From Rossellomorea vietnamensis NBRC 101237 (GTDB lineage Bacteria > Bacillota > Bacilli > Bacillales > Bacillaceae_B): a stretch of 64,000 nucleotides of DNA. The notes under the pieces are model-generated. The model was not told the DNA's origin. It did no database searches and was given only the letters and a program-made list of their open reading frames with translations. The stretch is from assembly GCF_001591825.1 (NCBI RefSeq), contig NZ_BCVQ01000002.1:1-64000 (forward strand), in the 5' to 3' direction. Positions 40,015 through 48,968 of this stretch are shown here, one piece after another (the first letter of the stretch is position 1; each line of letters starts with the position of its first letter). The position numbers were made by a program, and so were the translations under genes.

Positions 40015-40111
40015 TATGGACACCTACCTAAAGACTTCATGTTTGAAGTCACAATATTAAATATAATTATATCATAAATATTTCGACAAGAAATTACATA
40101 TTTTCGTATAA

Positions 40112-40552
40112 TTAAACGCTCGGCTTTGCTGTTGCCGGGATCCTTGGCTTAGACACCATCTTCTCACGGAATTCACGAACCAGTTCATCCCCGGAATACC
40201 CTTTTTGCACCAGGTCATCAAGAAGGATCTCCGCATACTCATTCCGCTGTTTCTTCAATTTTCCTTCAAACATGATGCTGATATGTTCATCCATTTCCTT
40301 AATGCAACGGATGGATGTCATGAAGGCAGCGGGGTCATTGGCTGCATGAGAAATCACGACCTGTATTTCCAAATCGTCCTCACTTTGCTGGGCCTTTTGA
40401 AAAAATTCGATGTATTCATTCGACATATATGTTTCGACAAGCCATGTTTTCTGACCGTCTTCTTTGTTGATGATCAGACCGTCCACAAGCTCAAAGTCAT
40501 GCAGTTCCTCGTCCTCCACTACTTGAAGGGAAATCACTTTAAAGGTTTTCAT
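40112..40552 (-). CDS. ywpF: YwpF-like protein
   Basis: A 146-residue soluble protein opening MKTFKVISLQVVEDEELHDFELVDGLIINKED, which fits the YwpF family of Bacilli, function unknown. The C-terminal half is charged and helical. I chose ATG 40552 after GGGAGATG over an upstream in-frame start. Adjacent to ssbB as in B. subtilis, which places the right boundary of the sin/sortase island here. Confidence 0.78.
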   Translation of the reverse strand: MKTFKVISLQVVEDEELHDFELVDGLIINKEDGQKTWLVETYMSNEYIEFFQKAQQSEDDLEIQVVISHAANDPAAFMTSIRCIKEMDEHISIMFEGKLKKQRNEYAEILLDDLVQKGYSGDELVREFREKMVSKPRIPATAKPSV

Positions 40553-40821
40553 GAACGAACATCTCCCATTTAAAGGTTTTACCAAATTATATCATAGGGG
40601 GATTTGTTTTCCCTAATACATTTGCCGATGAAAAAAATGACGAAAGATGCAATTTTGTGTTTTTCAGCATGATTTTGATAAAAAAGGGGAAAATCTCCCT
40701 AGGCGAATTTCGAAAATTCAAGCCGTTTTTGCCCCGAATTTCGGAAATTCACGATTTTACAAAAGTTGCAGTTCGGAGGTAAGATGATTACACCTTAACA
40801 GAAAGGAGGAAATGAACCCAA

Positions 40822-41199
40822 GTGATCAACCAAGTGACCCTGGTGGGAAGGCTGACGAAAGATCCGGAAGCGAGAAAAACGCTGGAAGGAAAATCAGTAC
40901 TTAGCGTGACGATTGCCGTGAACCGGCCATATAAAAACCAGCAAGGTCAGATCGATTCCGACTTTGTACTCTGTACGATATGGAACCGTGCCGCGGAAAA
41001 TACGGAGAAATACTGCAGGAAGGGTTCCGTCGTCGGGGTGACGGGACGCATCCAAACGCGATACTTCGAAAATGATCAAGGAAAGCGCACCTATATCACA
41101 GAAGTCGTCGCTGAAAACATTCGGTTCCTGGACAGTAAGCAGGCGTCCCCGGTGACACCTGAACCAAGCAAGAAGGAACCGATCGAGTTGCCGTTCTAA
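40822..41199 (+). CDS. ssbB: Single-stranded DNA-binding protein SsbB
   Basis: A short SSB of 125 residues: OB fold about 1-104 (INQVTLVGRLTKDPEARKT, FVLCTIWNRAAENTEKYCRKGSVVGVTGRIQTR) and a reduced tail ending IELPF rather than the DDDIPF of SsbA. In B. subtilis this paralogue is a ComK-dependent competence protein protecting incoming DNA. It starts at GTG 40822 with AAAGGAGG about 13 nt upstream. Candidate ComK A/T boxes in the upstream region were too weak to call. Confidence 0.93.
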   Translation: MINQVTLVGRLTKDPEARKTLEGKSVLSVTIAVNRPYKNQQGQIDSDFVLCTIWNRAAENTEKYCRKGSVVGVTGRIQTRYFENDQGKRTYITEVVAENIRFLDSKQASPVTPEPSKKEPIELPF

Positions 41200-41223
41200 T
41201 ATTTTCGCGAGGGAGATGGAGTT

Positions 41224-41397
41224 GTGGCCACACTGCAAGAACTTGAACAAAGAGTCGATCGACTGGAAAAAATGACGGAAGACCTCATTAAAAAAGTAGC
41301 AAGAGTCAATGTCGAAAACTTCTACTTATCTCAACGGGTAACCGCCCTTGAACAAGGATACGAATATCCGAACCCGGTTTTAAAAACCTCATCTTGA
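41224..41397 (+). CDS. 57-residue coiled-coil protein downstream of ssbB
   Basis: The ORF begins GTG 41224 after GAGGGAGATGGAG and reads VATLQELEQRVDRLEKMTED onward, with leucine/valine heptads to about residue 43, then a short GYEYPNP tail. It starts 25 bp after ssbB and is probably cotranscribed. I do not recognise a family, but the ribosome binding site and heptad pattern support a real gene. Confidence 0.6.
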   Translation: MATLQELEQRVDRLEKMTEDLIKKVARVNVENFYLSQRVTALEQGYEYPNPVLKTSS

Positions 41398-41948
41398 TCT
41401 TTTAATAACCCTCAACCAGATTTCTTTCCATAAGTAGCAATCCAACCAACCTATAAGCAATGTCTCAAAGTCCAATGGTCACCCGCAAGATGCCCCAGGT
41501 TTGCCTCATTAAACATAAACATGTGTAGCGGTAAGTGAAAGTGAATGATTCCCCTTTTTGTCTTCATATTGAGCCGGTTTCCTTGAGGGGAGGCTGGTGT
41601 TTTTTTTGTTTGCGGAATAAATCGTTTTGTAATTATATTTGGAAAAAAGAAGAGGTGGTAGCGCTTTAAATTTAGTTTTCTACAGGTTTTGGCGTGAGAT
41701 GAGAAAGTTTTGAGAGAAACCAGGAGGCTAGGAGAGGGAATCCCTTAGTTGAACCTCTTTTAGGCATTTATTTTATAAGAAAATTAAGCTTTGTGAATGT
41801 GGATTGGTTCGCTATGAAATTAATTGCGTCTTTTTTTTGAGTGATCGCGTCATTTTCAAATTAATTGCGTCGTTTCGAAGGTAATTGCGTCATTATTTCA
41901 TTTATTGCGTATTTTTCCAAATTAAACCATTTTGTAGTGGGTAACCAC
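41398..41948. repeat. Intergenic region with a reverse-oriented GACGCAAT array
   Basis: ATTGCGTC or a close variant recurs at about 41823, 41844 (GATCGCGTC), 41864, 41884 and 41904 (ATTGCGTAT), a 20-21-bp period. This is the reverse complement of the unit in the 8263-8352 array. The part before 41800 holds nothing I can identify. Confidence 0.8.
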
Positions 41949-41983
41949 TAAAAAAACCCCTTTCCCACAAAAGGAAAGAGGCT
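41949..41983 (-). terminator. Intrinsic terminator of the ywqB-ywqA operon
   Basis: On the minus strand CCTCTTTCC pairs with GGAAAGGGG around TTTTGTG, followed by TTTTTTT. Confidence 0.85.
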
Positions 41984-41991
41984 CATCAATA

Positions 41992-44817
41992 TTATTCCAA
42001 CACCAACAACGATTCCAGATCCTGATCCGACAATTCCGTCACCCACTGGTCGCTGCGGATGATTTCATCGTTCAGGGCCTGCTTTTTCATGAGCATGGCA
42101 TCGATTTTTTCTTCGAGGGTGCCTGATGACACGAGCTTGTGCACGTGGACGAAACGTTTCTGGCCGATCCGGTAGGCACGGTCGGTGGCCTGGTTTTCGA
42201 CGGCCGGGTTCCACCAGCGGTCGTAGTGGACGACGTGGTTGGCAGCGGTCAGGTTCAGGCCGGTACCGCCGGCTTTCAGTGACAGAAGGAAGACAGGGAA
42301 TTTACCGTTCTGGAATTTCTCCACGAGTTCATCCCGTTTTCCTTTGGCCATGCTTCCGTTCAGGAATGGGACATCCACATCAAATTCTTCTTTCATCACG
42401 TCCTGGATCATTTCCCCCATCGAGATATACTGGGTGAAAATCAGGCAGGCTTCACCGGATTCGAGGGCGGTTTCCACGATGTCCTTCAGCTTCTGCATTT
42501 TTTCAGAGCGTGAGAGGATCGATTTCGGATCCGGTTCCTTTAAATAAAGAGCCGGGTGGTTACAAAGCTGCTTAAGCTGGTTGAGCATTTGCAGGATCAA
42601 TCCTTTGCGCTCAAATCCGCTCAGTGTTTCGATTTTAGCAAGGGTGTCTTTCACGAGCTGCTCATACAGGGCGGCCTGCTCGGCAGTCAGGTGACAATAT
42701 TCTTTCTGCTCGAGCTTTTCAGGCAGATTCAATTCGACTTCAGGGTCTTTCTTTGTTCGACGCAGTAAGAATGGCTTGATTTTGGCCTGAAGCTCTTTGA
42801 CTTTTTCTTCGTTCTCATCTTTTTCGATGGGAGCGATGTAATTTTTCTGGTACTGGGTGAACCCACCGAGATAGCCGTGGTTGAGGAAATCAAAGATCGA
42901 CCACAGTTCCGACAGACGATTCTCCATCGGGGTCCCGGTGAGGGCAATATGATGCCTGCCGCTCAGCTTGCGGATCGCACGGGACTGTTTCGTATTGGCG
43001 TTCTTGATATTCTGGGCTTCATCAAGGGAAATCGATGTCCATTCCACGAGTGATAGCTCGTCATAATCGATATGGGACAAACCGTAAGAGGTGAGCACCA
43101 CATCGACGTCCTTGATGGCAGCCGCAAAACCTTCACCCTTCGCACGGGTCGGCCCGTAATGTAGGTGAACCTTCAAGGCCGGTGCGAACTTCTCCAACTC
43201 ACGCTGCCAGTTTCCGAGAACGGAGGTAGGGGCAACGATCAGGGAAGGGGTTTCCGGTTTTTCGGTTTCCTTTACATGCTGCAGATAGGTGATCAGCTGC
43301 ACGGTTTTTCCCAGTCCCATGTCATCGGCAAGACAGGCGCCAAAGCCGAACTTCCGTAAAAAGAGCATCCAGCTCATCCCCAGCTGCTGGTAGGGGCGGA
43401 GTTCGCCGACAAAGGTATCAGGCGTTTCCGTAAGCGGAATCGACGACACATTCGTCAGCTGATGAACCATTTTTTTCATGGAACGGTTGAGCTCGAGCTG
43501 AATCCTGGCGTACTTGTAAGGGTCATGCTCATCGTCTTCTGGATCCACGTCCGACTCATCGTCGTCACGGGGTACAAGCTCCTGTTCGAGCATATCCTGG
43601 ATTGAGATGCCTTCCTGCTTGGCTTTCGTCATCATCTGTTGAATCCGGCGAATCATGGCAGGATCGAGCTTCATCCACTGACCGCGGATTTTGACCAACC
43701 GGCGCTGATCGTCGACGAGCTGATTGAAATCATCCTCAGAAAGATTGAAACCGTTCATGGAGAGGCGCCAGTCGAAATCAAGCATGGCATTCAGTCCAAC
43801 AAAGGATTTACGATAGCTCGTATCCGTGTTTTTCAACTTTGCTTTCACGAGAACCTGGGCATCCTTCATCGCTTCCCACCAGGATGGCAGGAGGATCTCG
43901 ATGTCGAGATCAATCAGTTTCTCACTGAGCACGGATAAGAAATCCCAGGCGTCATGCTCACCGAGAGCCGTCCGGAGGGAGCCATCCGTGTCACGGAGGA
44001 TCGGCAGCATCTTCATCCAGCGTTCCTGTTCTTCGGACACATCCGGGAGGTGTTTTTTCCAGGAGGGAGGGACCGTGTCTTCAGCAAGGGATATGATCCG
44101 GTTCTGTTTCTTGCGGTCCCGTAAAATCGTTTCAAGTTCCCAGGATTCATCCTCATCAAGGGGTTCCGTGATCCGGAGCCCGATGGAAAACGGCAGCTCC
44201 TCATCAGCCCCTGCGATCCAGTCACTCCATCGTCTCTCATCAAAGTACGCATCCAGCTCTTCAGACGTCAGCGTACTCTCTTTCAGCTTCTGGATCCGCT
44301 TCATCGCACTCGACCCACCCGACGCCATCGCCTCATTCAACGCACCCTGAAACCAGGATTCCGTTAAATGTTTGAGGGACGGACCTCCATGGGGAAGCTC
44401 TTCATCCCAGAATTCGTCGTTGAAGTTCGACCATACTTCATCGGGGATGTGAAACTGCAGTCCTTTTTCCTGCCATTCTTCAAAGCGCGGCAGCCAGCGT
44501 CCGGCTTCGACGGCCTCATAGATGACTGGGGCAATCGCAATGCATGCCTGACCGGTTTCATCCCAGTCCCATTGGATCATGCCGCTGAAGTGCTCGCCGG
44601 CAAGAAGGGTCAGGAACTGCCACTTGGAGACAGGAATTCCGCCATCCGTTTCCTCAAGGAGGGTCCCGTAGTAGCTTTCTTCATGCCAAAGAAACAGCTG
44701 CCCCTTCCAGTCTTTCGGGGGAAGGAGTTCGCCTTCGTCGTTTTCCGCAGTGATGAAGAAACGGTCTTCATATTCAGTTGTATGGACATTGATTTTCACG
44801 GAAGACAGTTTAAGCAT
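41992..44817 (-). CDS. ywqA: SNF2-family helicase YwqA
   Basis: A 941-residue DEAD/DEAH-type ATPase of the SNF2/RapA-like group. An N-terminal SNF2-associated region (about 1-440) precedes the motor: motif [17 protein letters not shown] (about 496-511), motif [12 protein letters not shown], motif [24 protein letters not shown], and motifs [21 protein letters not shown] and [13 protein letters not shown]. Expected to remodel protein-DNA or RNA polymerase complexes; its role in Bacillus is not established. A REP core lies inside the gene at 44374-44387, encoding HGGPSLK around residues 143-149. It overlaps ywqB by 8 bp. Confidence 0.92.
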   Translation of the reverse strand: MLKLSSVKINVHTTEYEDRFFITAENDEGELLPPKDWKGQLFLWHEESYYGTLLEETDGGIPVSKWQFLTLLAGEHFSGMIQWDWDETGQACIAIAPVIYEAVEAGRWLPRFEEWQEKGLQFHIPDEVWSNFNDEFWDEELPHGGPSLKHLTESWFQGALNEAMASGGSSAMKRIQKLKESTLTSEELDAYFDERRWSDWIAGADEELPFSIGLRITEPLDEDESWELETILRDRKKQNRIISLAEDTVPPSWKKHLPDVSEEQERWMKMLPILRDTDGSLRTALGEHDAWDFLSVLSEKLIDLDIEILLPSWWEAMKDAQVLVKAKLKNTDTSYRKSFVGLNAMLDFDWRLSMNGFNLSEDDFNQLVDDQRRLVKIRGQWMKLDPAMIRRIQQMMTKAKQEGISIQDMLEQELVPRDDDESDVDPEDDEHDPYKYARIQLELNRSMKKMVHQLTNVSSIPLTETPDTFVGELRPYQQLGMSWMLFLRKFGFGACLADDMGLGKTVQLITYLQHVKETEKPETPSLIVAPTSVLGNWQRELEKFAPALKVHLHYGPTRAKGEGFAAAIKDVDVVLTSYGLSHIDYDELSLVEWTSISLDEAQNIKNANTKQSRAIRKLSGRHHIALTGTPMENRLSELWSIFDFLNHGYLGGFTQYQKNYIAPIEKDENEEKVKELQAKIKPFLLRRTKKDPEVELNLPEKLEQKEYCHLTAEQAALYEQLVKDTLAKIETLSGFERKGLILQMLNQLKQLCNHPALYLKEPDPKSILSRSEKMQKLKDIVETALESGEACLIFTQYISMGEMIQDVMKEEFDVDVPFLNGSMAKGKRDELVEKFQNGKFPVFLLSLKAGGTGLNLTAANHVVHYDRWWNPAVENQATDRAYRIGQKRFVHVHKLVSSGTLEEKIDAMLMKKQALNDEIIRSDQWVTELSDQDLESLLVLE
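44374..44387 (+). repeat. REP-like core inside ywqA
   Basis: A full GAGGGACGGACCTC match within coding sequence, read on the minus strand as GGPSL. That is a different reading frame and strand from the RGTDL readings in the hut genes. Confidence 0.85.
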
Positions 44818-46444
44818 CGATTAACTTACCCTTTCTGCACTCTTCTTGGAACGCGCGCAAACGCTTATATTTCTCCAGGATATAGGTGAGATACACATCC
44901 CACTTATCGGTTTTCTTCGTTTTTTTATAAATCGTTCGGATTTTCTTCATATAACGGACCGCAAGCTTGTAGCTGTCGCGGTTCTTCTGGTCGATCGCTG
45001 TGATGACGCCGGCGTAATAGATGGGCAGGGCAAGCTCGGGTGCTTCCTTCGTCACGTCACGGAGACCCATGCCTTCCATCTCGCCAATGCTGTAGTTCAT
45101 ATATTTCTGCAACTCGACCCATTCACGGTAAGCCTTCGCCGTGATGAGATATTCGTTGTATGAGAAAAAGCTGTACGGAAGCATGGAGAGGAGTAGCTCG
45201 TTCACTAGCGTGCTGTCCTTTTCCATCAGCCAATCCATCGGCAAAATCCGTACGAACCAGCGGACGAACCGGGTCGCTTCATAATAATCAAGGGTCTCGA
45301 GATGATCCGGCATCCTCGAGAGGATATTCCGGACCAGGAAGAAGCCGACTTCGTACCGCTTCCCGACGAAGAATTTACGGAGCCAGAACTCACTGTAAGC
45401 CACAAGTTCTGTTCCGAGTTCATCCACAACTTCACTAGCTTTATTCAAATCCTCGAGGAGGAGATATTGATGAAGGAGTGCGACATTGAAGAAGGTCGGA
45501 TCCTGCTTATCTTGCTCTTCCAATCGGGTCACTTCTTCCCGGCGCCATGATTTCTGTTTGAACAAGTAGTACCATAGGAAGCGGTACACTTCGGCCTTCA
45601 TCATCGTACTGTTCTCTCTGGAATCGCTCATCTCGATCGTCTGCTTTTTCAAAAAAGCAATATACGGATCGAAGCTGAACGGCATGGCATGGATCGACAG
45701 CTTCTCCACGGCATCTTCCATTTCGCCTAGGAGGAAATCATACATGCTGTACTGCTCACGGCTCAGCTCGACATTCCGTTTTTGTAGAAAAAGGTCGATT
45801 TCAATCGAGAGATAAAAGGTCGCAAACAGCTGATAAAGAGGCTTCCATTCCCGTTCAAACGGAGCTTCCTTCATAAATCGCTTCGTGATATTCTGCACGA
45901 GGACGTCCATTAAATAGGGCTGCCTTTCAAGTAACTCCAGGTCTTCCTTTTTGAGAAGGGAGTCAAAGAACTGCCACCATTCCTCCGGCGTGTTCCCGCG
46001 TGTTTTCCGTTCGGTCAATAGATCGCTTGCCTTCTTTAAGGCACCGTGCTTTTTCATTAAATCATCCAGTGATTGTGCTTCCGGAGTGGCAGGCTGTGAC
46101 TGACTCCGCCAATTCTGGATCCACTCACTGACCCGTCCCACTTTGTTATAGAGCATAAAAAAGGTCGCCATTTGATGCCGGCACCATTTATCCTGCGGAC
46201 ATGAGCACTTGCTTAACAAGGGGAACAATAAGTTCAGCTCCAAGGTCACAGGTGTCACATCCTGCACCTCCGCCGACACTTCATCATCCCGGACCTTCAC
46301 GTTCGAAACCAGATTCTGACGGAACAAAAGAAGGCCCTTCGATACGACATTCTTGCTCTCGTCCTGATTCGGGTCCAGCTCACCCTGTATCGACTGACTC
46401 ATGGGAAGCAACTTATCCTTCAACTCCTGAATACGAATCGACAT
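44810..46444 (-). CDS. ywqB: SWIM zinc-finger protein YwqB
   Basis: A 544-residue protein with an N-terminal SWIM motif KCSCPQDKWCRHQMATFFML (about 84-103; CxC..CxH zinc ligands) and a long helical remainder. SWIM proteins commonly partner SNF2 helicases, and the overlap with ywqA supports a functional pair. I chose ATG 46444 after GGAGAGG; the upstream extension of the open frame is Pro/Thr-rich noise from a G-rich strand. Confidence 0.85.
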   Translation of the reverse strand: MSIRIQELKDKLLPMSQSIQGELDPNQDESKNVVSKGLLLFRQNLVSNVKVRDDEVSAEVQDVTPVTLELNLLFPLLSKCSCPQDKWCRHQMATFFMLYNKVGRVSEWIQNWRSQSQPATPEAQSLDDLMKKHGALKKASDLLTERKTRGNTPEEWWQFFDSLLKKEDLELLERQPYLMDVLVQNITKRFMKEAPFEREWKPLYQLFATFYLSIEIDLFLQKRNVELSREQYSMYDFLLGEMEDAVEKLSIHAMPFSFDPYIAFLKKQTIEMSDSRENSTMMKAEVYRFLWYYLFKQKSWRREEVTRLEEQDKQDPTFFNVALLHQYLLLEDLNKASEVVDELGTELVAYSEFWLRKFFVGKRYEVGFFLVRNILSRMPDHLETLDYYEATRFVRWFVRILPMDWLMEKDSTLVNELLLSMLPYSFFSYNEYLITAKAYREWVELQKYMNYSIGEMEGMGLRDVTKEAPELALPIYYAGVITAIDQKNRDSYKLAVRYMKKIRTIYKKTKKTDKWDVYLTYILEKYKRLRAFQEECRKGKLIDA

Positions 46445-46665
46445 CAACCAACCTCTCCAATCTATAAAATCGCATTCTTTTATTATAACGCAAAAGGAGG
46501 GGGAAAAGGAACATGGGGTGGAGGAAGTGGTGGGGAGAGGGTGTGGGGTTTGTCGAATGGTGTGGGTGAGAGGTGTTTTGGCGGTGGGTTTGGTGCCTGG
46601 CACGGTGGTGGAAGAGAGGGTTTTGGTGGGGGAAGATCCCCCATTAAAACCGTCCCCCCCCCACT
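46445..46665. other. G-rich low-complexity intergenic stretch
   Basis: No gene. The plus strand is dominated by GGTG/GGGG runs and contains GTGCCTGGCAC (46593-46603), a short palindrome of a type I have seen repeated in Bacillus genomes, and a C9 run near 46656. Confidence 0.5.
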
Positions 46666-48270
46666 CTACTCCTCCACATGCACATAAAACGTCTCCCCAT
46701 CATACACATTCAAGCTCTTCAACCCCACTTTTTCATCATTTCTCCAATAAAAATCCTTATTTTCCGGAAAGCGGAGCACCTCGTCGTCACGCTCCGCCAC
46801 CATCATAGGGTTTATAGAGGTCCGTCCCTCAACCGTTACCTCATACCCCAAATCACGATAGTATTTCATCCCATCCACATACCAGGAGGTGAAAGGTCCC
46901 GTCCTCAATGAAAATCCCATGTAATCAGAAATCACCCGTGGGATGTCGGTGTTTTCGATCAGTCCAACCGGCTTTCCTGGTCCATACGAGTATAAAAAGA
47001 CGTCTTCACCGGTATGGCCGTGGGTGGTGAAGCCGAGATTTGCCCGCTCCGCCATCAGTTTCACCATTTCATTTTCAAGATCGTCCATGCTCTTTGCAGC
47101 TTCCATCCTGCCAAACTCCTTCCCCCTCAGGTCACCCAACCCATAGCTTGCAAGGACCTCTTTTAAATTCGATTGATCCTTTTTCAACTGGGAGGTGGCC
47201 CCCTTGACGGTAAGCCTGGCTTTCTTCAAAGGTTTGATGAATTGATCGGCAGGCAGACTTTTATAATCCCCGTTCGTCCCATGGTTCCCAAGTGTCAGTC
47301 CGCTATTTCCATGATCGGTCACGGCAACGACCATGGTGTTCCCGTCCTTACGGGCAAAATTAAGGGCTTCACTGACGGCATCGTCATAGCTCAATACCTC
47401 ACTGATCATCCCGACTGGATCGTTCTTATGAGCGGCCCAGTCCACCTTGCTGCCTTCGACCATGAGAAAGAAGCCCTTTCCCCCTTGAGAAAGCCGGTCA
47501 ATGGCTGCACGGGTCATCTCTGCAAGGGAAGGCTCATCGGGATTCAGATGAGGACGGTCCAGTTCATAAGAGATATCTTCATCAGCGAACACGCCCCATA
47601 GCTTTGGAGAGGTCGTCCCTCTTAGAAGTCCGTCCCTCTTCCGAACCAACGTATAGCCTGAAGAATGGATTTCTTTAAAGAGGTTTTCCCCGTCTTCTCG
47701 GCTGACCTGCTTTGTTTTCAGCATGCCGTCATCGTCTTTGGTGGGCTCCTTGGTTTGAGGCTTTAGCCATGCTCCGCCTCCGCCCAGTACGACATCCAAC
47801 CCTTGGTAGACCTGTTGTTCACCGATATCCCCGAATTCATCCCGGTTCAAAACATGGGACGTGAATGCAGCGGGGGTGGCGTGCTGGATAGGGGAGGTGG
47901 AGACGATGCCGGTCCTGTAACCGGACAGCTTGGCGCCTTCAAGGACGGTCAGGACGGGCCGTCTGTCAGGGTTCATCCCTATATAATCGGCTTTCGTCTT
48001 CACACCTGTCGCCATGGCGGAACCTGCTGCAGCGGAATCGGTGATGGCGGACTGGGCGGAATAGGTCCGGACGCCGCCTCTCAGAATCGTATCGAGCTTG
48101 AGGTCGGTCCCTCGATACCAGCGGGACAGGGTGAGGATGTCGGAGTTGGTGCCGTCCATGATCATGAGGATGACGTTTTTGTGGGGTGGGGTGGCGGCGG
48201 TTGTGGAGGAGGCGGGCAGGGTGAGGGTTAAGAGTGATAGGAGGATGATTAGCTGTTTGATTGTTTTCAT
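46666..48270 (-). CDS. Alkaline phosphatase (PhoA-type), secreted
   Basis: A 534-residue phosphomonoesterase with a signal peptide (about 1-26, ending TTAA). KNVILMIMDGTNSD holds the first metal ligand, ITDSAAAGSAMATGVKT the nucleophile Ser, FFLMVEGSKVDWAAHKND and VVAVTDHGNSGLTLG further metal ligands, and the C-terminal THGHTGEDVFLYS the last His. ATG 48270 follows AAAAGGAG. Four REP-derived segments fall inside the gene: 46817-46830, a tandem pair at 47609-47638, and 48100-48113. They encode VEGRTS, KRDGLLRGTTS and RGTDL. Confidence 0.9.
   Translation of the reverse strand: MKTIKQLIILLSLLTLTLPASSTTAATPPHKNVILMIMDGTNSDILTLSRWYRGTDLKLDTILRGGVRTYSAQSAITDSAAAGSAMATGVKTKADYIGMNPDRRPVLTVLEGAKLSGYRTGIVSTSPIQHATPAAFTSHVLNRDEFGDIGEQQVYQGLDVVLGGGGAWLKPQTKEPTKDDDGMLKTKQVSREDGENLFKEIHSSGYTLVRKRDGLLRGTTSPKLWGVFADEDISYELDRPHLNPDEPSLAEMTRAAIDRLSQGGKGFFLMVEGSKVDWAAHKNDPVGMISEVLSYDDAVSEALNFARKDGNTMVVAVTDHGNSGLTLGNHGTNGDYKSLPADQFIKPLKKARLTVKGATSQLKKDQSNLKEVLASYGLGDLRGKEFGRMEAAKSMDDLENEMVKLMAERANLGFTTHGHTGEDVFLYSYGPGKPVGLIENTDIPRVISDYMGFSLRTGPFTSWYVDGMKYYRDLGYEVTVEGRTSINPMMVAERDDEVLRFPENKDFYWRNDEKVGLKSLNVYDGETFYVHVEE
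46817..46830 (-). repeat. REP-like core inside the alkaline phosphatase gene
   Basis: A full GAGGTCCGTCCCTC match; on the coding strand it is read as EGRTS. Confidence 0.85.
47609..47638 (-). repeat. Tandem pair of diverged REP cores inside the alkaline phosphatase gene
   Basis: GAGGTCGTCCCTC (one base shorter) and GAAGTCCGTCCCTC (one substitution) lie 3 bp apart in the same orientation and are read through as KRDGLLRGTTS. The sum preserves the reading frame. Confidence 0.75.
48100..48113 (-). repeat. Diverged REP core inside the alkaline phosphatase gene
   Basis: GAGGTCGGTCCCTC, one substitution from consensus, encoding RGTDL on the minus strand. Confidence 0.7.
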
Positions 48271-48391
48271 GGTGGATTCGGGCTCCTTTTCATTTAGTGT
48301 GGGTATAGTATTTGTTGGTGGGGGAGGAGTATGTATAGGAAAGGGGCTTTTCGCGATCTTTTTATCTGTTGTACAATGAAAATAAAAAGGT

Positions 48392-48928
48392 TTGTGGAAA
48401 GACGTGTTGAAAAAGAATGGTATCTTTATTTTTTCACTGATGGTGGTTGTAACCATTTTGGTGGTTTCGCATACTTCCTTTGAAGCTGTAGCATTACTGG
48501 GGGGAGTGTTCGTCATCTTTATGATTCCTACCTTAAGAGGGATAATAGTTAAAGACAACTTCCGTAAAGTTAAAGTGGCTATTTATACCTCTATCTGTTT
48601 TACCATTGGATTATTCATTTTTTATTTTTTCGTGTCTCTTTTTAGAGGGGATGCTTATATGGTTGAGGGTGATTATTTACTATCTTTGATAGTGGTGCTT
48701 TTACTTGGTCTGCTCGGTAACTTTGTGTATGGTTTGCCTGCTTCATTGGTTGCGGAGGTCATTTCCATGAAGGTTTTGAGAAATCGTATTTGGGTGTCTG
48801 GACTTATACATATTGGATTTGGAGCGTTGACCTATTTTATTTATCCTGGAATCTCATTGCCCGCAGTGTGCTGTTCGGTCATATTCTTTCTGTGGGATGA
48901 AAGGATAAGAATAGATAATGGAAGTTAA
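48392..48928 (+). CDS. Hypothetical multi-span membrane protein
   Basis: A 178-residue protein with five to six hydrophobic helices (about 9-27, 33-51, 61-85, 96-120, 135-165). No family recognised. It starts at TTG 48392 or GTG 48404; only a weak AAAAAGG precedes. It is divergent from the alkaline phosphatase gene, 121 bp apart, and has its own bidirectional terminator. Confidence 0.65.
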   Translation: MWKDVLKKNGIFIFSLMVVVTILVVSHTSFEAVALLGGVFVIFMIPTLRGIIVKDNFRKVKVAIYTSICFTIGLFIFYFFVSLFRGDAYMVEGDYLLSLIVVLLLGLLGNFVYGLPASLVAEVISMKVLRNRIWVSGLIHIGFGALTYFIYPGISLPAVCCSVIFFLWDERIRIDNGS

Positions 48929-48930
48929 AA

Positions 48931-48965
48931 AAACCAAGAATGCAGAGGCATTCTTGGTTTTTTTC
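48931..48965. terminator. Bidirectional terminator after 48392 gene
   Basis: AAACCAAGAATG and CATTCTTGGTTT form a 12-bp perfect stem around CAGAGG, with A- and T-runs on the two sides. Confidence 0.93.
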
Positions 48966-48968
48966 ATT

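Noticed and set aside
40620-40800. ComK boxes upstream of ssbB
   Set aside because: Several A- and T-runs exist, but none gives a properly spaced AAAA-N5-TTTT pair, so I do not call them.
46445-46603. 53-residue extension of YwqB
   Set aside because: Pro/Thr-rich composition from a G-rich strand; ATG 46444 has the ribosome binding site.
46593-46603. GTGCCTGGCAC palindrome as a second REP family
   Set aside because: Only one copy is seen in this window, so no family can be supported from it.
48271-48558. 96-residue extension of the alkaline phosphatase
   Set aside because: It would place a normal signal peptide internally and overlap the divergent gene at 48392.
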